From Aldrovandia affinis (taxonomy: Eukaryota; Chordata; Actinopteri; Notacanthiformes; Halosauridae), in the NCBI GenBank assembly GCA_029706075.1, contig JAINUG010000052.1, positions 4,669,498-4,733,497 of the forward strand: a DNA stretch of 64,000 nt, given 5' to 3'. Below the pieces are notes generated by a model, which saw only the letters and a list, made by a program, of their open reading frames with translations, searched no databases and was not told the origin of the DNA. Both the position numbers and the translations under genes were made by a program. Shown in pieces: positions 60,063-64,000 of the stretch (position 1 is its first letter; every line of letters begins with the position of its first letter).

Positions 60063-62000
60063 CTACTTTGGCTACTTTACCATCCGTTACGGCATGACAG
60101 CTGCACTCCGTTCTCCAATTCTGTTTAAACAGCTCACACAATTCCGCCCCCATGCTGGCAGTGAAGGGGGTTAGGGAGATTCATTCTTCAAAGTCTGGAA
60201 ACTTGGCGCACATCTGGTTTTGCCATGAATGATGAGGGCACAGCTGTATAAGAAACCTACTCCCTTTTTAATTGCAATAACATTAAACATAAAAATAAAC
60301 ACTTTAGGGATTATTAATTCATTGAGCTTCATGTGTGCATGAAGCCCCCATACCCGCCATTATTATTCATGCTTCCGGAAAGTTCAATTGAGGTAATGCC
60401 CTCTGCTGTAATGATGGCAAACCTAGTGCCGAGGTGCTTTCCTGCTCACTTCACCGCTTTCCTTGAAGCCTCGTGCTGGCGTGTCATAGCCAACCTCCCG
60501 TATCCCATTCAGGCCAAACGAACACAGCAGAAATGCCGTTGGGTTTTAGATCCGTGGCTCGTGTGAAAGTTCAGGCTTCTGGCAGAGCCCCCGGAGGCCC
60601 CGGAGGCCTAGTGTTAAAGCAGGGTCTCTGTGTTGTAACGATGCATGCTGAACACGTGGCGAGCATGGCGAAGGCATTCTCCCAGGGGGATGGGGGATGG
60701 GGGTTAGCGGAGGTGACCAACCTATGCACTGTGACTCCCGTTTGGGTCAGCTGTGTAGTCTCCTCTTAAGCTTCTCTCAATAAAAAAGAAAAAAGAGTAA
60801 AGACAATTTTAAAATCCTAAGACCCCTAAGGGTGTGAAAGCCCTCAGGCAGTGTGCCGAAAGGAACAGCTTCTTAAAAATCTACTTAGCGTCTTGCCGCG
60901 TTGTTTCATCATGCATTTATTTTCATACCGCTGCCGATTTGTCTTTATTACCGCCTCCTGCACGATGCTACGGCAGACGGCACGATTCAAACCGGGCAAG
61001 GAAGGACACGTCGTCGCTCAGCAGGCGACACGCTCCAAAGTTGTATCGCTCCAGTGGTGGCACGATGGTGCCATTTGAAGAAAGACAGATTTATAAAAAT
61101 GTGGTTTTGCTCAGAAGACTTTTAAAAGCCATTTGACTTAATCGTTTCTTTGTCCCTTTTGCTGAACATGTAACCACCGCACAGATACCCATAGCCACCA
61201 TGCCAGAGAAAAGAGAATAATTACTTTTTAAAAATAAATTATATTTGATCTCGCAGCCTAAGCTACTTTTAGGACAACAATCGCAACTAGACTAAAGCCA
61301 CAATTACTTACAATTAATTATCTTTTTTTTTACCCCAAATCTGGCCTGTTACCAGACTGTAAAATCTGGAATTTCATGGGGTCCCCCACTTACACAAATC
61401 ACGTGTCATGTGTTTGCACACCAACTCATCTGCACAAATGTAGGGATCGCTGAACTAGTTCACAGAACTAAAACAATCTTATCGCTTTTATTGTGCTGTT
61501 GGTTCCTTTGTGTAGGTTCCCCCTTTTACACCAAAGCAGACCTGTGAATTTCCTGGGTCGGACCCACCTTCAGACCCACTGGCCCGATAACAAGGTAGGA
61601 TCCATTAATAGCACAGGCATGCCCAGGTTCCCAGTTCTGCGCAAAATGGCCTCATGTTTCCTGCTGCATTTCTGTGCTTATTAAGAAACAAACCCCAAGG
61701 AATGTTATCTGATTAGACATATGGAGGAAATGCAGCATTGATAGTAAATTAACGTAGCTAATTTATTCATGCTTGGCAAACGCTCTCCCTTTCCCACACT
61801 TTTTAATATTGATAAGAATATTGAAGTGAATTTTGCAGTACAAGGACTGTCCTGTTCAAAACCAAGGAAGTCACATTGAGCATGACAGACAGGCCATCTT
61901 TATGGGCCAGTCTTACCACTGTCCAGGATTAATTGCTGAGACCATAAATCACTCCATTGCAGGGACTTCCCATGAAGGCAGTGTTCATGACCCAAAATCA
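60063..62000. other. Unique stretch; no gene recognised
   Basis: GC-rich at 60560-60700, otherwise AT-rich. The largest open frame (100 codons, 60834-61136) is unrecognised. Confidence 0.45.
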
Positions 62001-62312
62001 GGGACCTCCCGCATGGTCCAATGGTTACAACATTCGACGCTGTCCACGGCGACTGGGGTTCGACTCCACGTCATGCCAGAATCGGCTCTGGCCAGGAGTG
62101 GCGGCGATTGGCTGTCCGCCCCAGGGAGGGGGGAGGGAAGCCGACAGGACATTCGCTGGCTCTGGAGTACCGGGTTATGGTTGATAGCCTGGCGAGTGCC
62201 GTCTCAGAGGAGATGATACTTTGCTACGGCAGCGAACTCACATTGCAGGGGGGGATTGACTTGAAAATAGCAGGTGTAATTGGCTACCAAATTGGGAGAA
62301 AATGGGATAATG
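62001..62312 (+). mobile_element. tRNA-derived SINE (family B, first head type), near full length
   Basis: Head GGACCTCCCGCATGGTCCAA with box B GGTTCGACTCC, body GTGGCGGCGATTGGCTGTCC, tail GTAATTGGCTACCAAATTGG. It matches 12341-12715 along its length with a few small deletions. No A-tail run or target duplication is evident. Confidence 0.88.
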
Positions 62313-62344
62313 GGTCACGGGGTAGGTGCCAGGTTTGGCGGTTA

Positions 62345-62565
62345 CCCGGCTCCCACACCAAGTGGCGCAACGGTAAGTTGCCCACTGCAGCCGTGGTTCA
62401 AAACCCGACTGCGTCAGTTCAGCCCTGACTGAGTGCCGCTAGGGGGCGGCAGTTCGCTGTCCGCCCCAGGGGGAGGGGGAGGGAGAGCCGCCACGAGCTC
62501 ACTGAGGAGCGGTAAGGCGACCTGGTAAACATAGTTGGGCGAGTCCAGTCTCGAAGGAGGTGGAT
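62345..62565 (+). mobile_element. tRNA-derived SINE (family B body, second head type), 3' truncated
   Basis: Head CCAAGTGGCGCAACGGTAAG with box B TGGTTCAAAACCC, body GGGGGCGGCAGTTCGCTGTC then CGCCCCAGGG. The tail is missing. It follows the previous SINE almost directly, so two subfamilies lie in tandem. Confidence 0.8.
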
Positions 62566-62770
62566 CATTGCCCAAATCATAAGACACTAGCCATTTTGTG
62601 TCCGGAGGGGAGGGGAGGGATAAAATCCCCAACTTTGATTTAGGAGCGGTGTTAGCGGTCAGTAATAAACCACTGAGGTATATGGCAAGGTCAGGGGTTG
62701 CTCTCATGAGCAGGGTGGCAAGGTAAGCAGGAGAAGGACAGGACAAGAGGCAGAGGCAGGTCAAGAGGCA

Positions 62771-62887
62771 GAGAAAGGGGTGATGACGGTGGAGAAAGGG
62801 GTGATGATGGTGGAGAAAGGGGTGATGATGGCGGAGAAAGGGGTGATGATGGCGAAGAAAGGGGTGATGATGGTGGAGAAAGGGGTT
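62771..62887. repeat. 21-bp minisatellite, about 5.5 copies
   Basis: The unit is GAGAAAGGGGTGATGATGGTG, with single-base variants. The 7-residue repeating frames on either strand are a by-product of the period. Confidence 0.94.
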
Positions 62888-63617
62888 AGGGGGGTTCTTT
62901 GGGGACTTGGACATTGCGTGGTACTCTGCCATGGAAATAGACTGTATGCATATTACTGTAACCCAATTTAGCGGTGGCTGACCCCATTAGGAAATTCAAT
63001 AAAACTTGCTGCTTTCTCCTCTCTCTGGATTTTTGTTAATAGCCAGGCTCTTTAGTCCATCCCCTCACATGCTAATAATAAGCATGTTAATTAGTGGGCA
63101 TTTAAAGTGGGCCTTTTAATTTATAATGAATTTACTGAACTCCTGGACAGTGAACCCATCTAAGATTGCAAAGGAGCTAGACCCAGGAAGAATTTGTTAT
63201 ATTTTGATATGTAAACTCTACCTGAACAAGTATTGCCTTGCATTACAGTGTAGCAGTGATTCGCAAAGGGTGTACTGTCAGTGACGTGTGGTCTGGCTAG
63301 TCAGGGTAGGCACTATCTACCCTGTGAATATCACATTGAAATGAGATTTTCTAACTCAATGACATTTAATAAATGTGTATGTGTATTACTGTTTATTGTT
63401 GTGCTTTTTATGTTCTATGTTCTATCTATGTGTTATTTTAATGGTTTTAGACATTAAACTAACACATTAAAATTAAGACATTAAGTAGTTTTGCACTGAC
63501 GCGGCATTAAATAGGAAAAGAATGCGGAGAATAAGCTCTGCTTTTCATTATGAAAGGCAAGCCGATCAGCTGTTTTGCGCATGCGCTATTTGATCCTGTA
63601 TTCTATAACATTAATAA
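62888..63617. other. Unique stretch; nothing recognised
   Basis: AT-rich, without coding signal. Short ACATTAAA repeats occur near 63451-63484. Confidence 0.5.
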
Positions 63618-63796
63618 TATACGCCATTTAGCAGACGTTTTTATCCAAAGCGACTTACAGTAGTGAATGCATAAATTTTTTCAGTATATGTGGGAATTGA
63701 ACCCACAACCCACATTTTTTCAGTATATGTGGGAATTGAACCCACAACCTAAGTATTGCCAACGCTATGCTCTACCAACTGAGCCACAGAGAACTA
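63618..63796 (-). mobile_element. SINE family A with internal 39-bp duplication
   Basis: On minus: head GTTCTCTGTGGCTCAGTTGG, box B GGTTCAATTCCC, then a second copy of the box B segment, and the CGCTTTGGATAAAAACG hairpin region with TCTGCTAAATGG. The repeated unit has a 39-bp period (cagtatatgt at 63682 and 63721). Confidence 0.87.
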
Positions 63797-64000
63797 CAGA
63801 ACAGAGAATTAACGTCACAAGGCAGAGCTCTTCACTGCCTTTATGCGTAAAGGTGTTGTACAATGCGAAAAATGCACTTGTCATTACGTATTAAGTCGAA
63901 ATGCCAGTGTGAATTAGCGTAGGTAGGACGTAAGCTACGTCACATTCTCAGTGCAAATTTTTGCTAACATTAGCGGCAACAAGATCACAATCATAGAGGA

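Overview
The window looks like nuclear DNA from a teleost fish. It is dominated by repeats typical of teleosts: degenerate Tc1/mariner elements of several families, hAT elements with 8-bp target duplications, palindromic MITEs, tRNA-derived SINEs, SINE/LINE tails of the L2 (UnaL2-like) type, very long GA and CA microsatellites, and GC-containing minisatellites. There are no bacterial-style operons. I cannot name the species.

Only one host protein-coding segment is convincing: the first coding exon of neurobeachin (nbea) on the minus strand, ATG at 58220 and splice donor after 57954. It encodes 89 residues ending in the strongly conserved neurobeachin N-terminal block. About 58 to 58.7 kb is a CpG-rich promoter/5' UTR area with a YY1-type site, a possible 8-codon uORF and a second donor-like site. 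Transcription runs toward lower coordinates, so roughly 1-57.95 kb is most simply read as the start of a very large nbea intron 1; I did not see exon 2. About 58.7-64 kb is upstream intergenic sequence.

Layout by region. 0-4 kb: Tc1 element broken by two SINEs, then a facing pair of related SINEs. 4-5.1 kb: (GA)n and purine-rich DNA, plus a 19-bp hairpin with a POU octamer in its loop. 7-9.9 kb: three CpG-rich blocks with no recognised gene, candidate intronic promoters. 10-12 kb: LINE 3' end, deleted Tc1, 167-bp pure (GA)n. 12.3-12.7 kb: full-length SINE with exact 15-bp duplications. 13.3-14.8 kb: two abutting minisatellites (31 and 33 bp). 17-17.8 kb: CA tract and L2/CR1-like LINE end. 25.2-28.2 kb: nested Tc1 > hAT > pogo/Tigger stack. 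29.9-30.7 kb: Tc1 fragment holding an 86-bp retroposed insert with 17-bp duplications. 34.4-34.8 kb: 36-bp minisatellite. 39.5-40.1 kb: second deleted Tc1. 44-47 kb: CpG-rich block, L2 tails, SINEs. 47.2-49.1 kb: hAT with an exact 8-bp duplication and a broken transposase end. 49.7-49.9 kb: (CA)77. 52.1 kb: hAT-type MITE. 59-64 kb: foldback MITE, SINEs and a 21-bp minisatellite upstream of nbea.

I found no evidence for a new gene system. The features most worth following are the nbea promoter/exon, the modular SINE family (interchangeable heads on one body and tail), the mini-retroposon at 30131, the octamer-loop hairpin at 4705 and the unexplained intronic CpG clusters. All transposase genes seen are broken. 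Similarity calls are from reading and memory; no database search was run.
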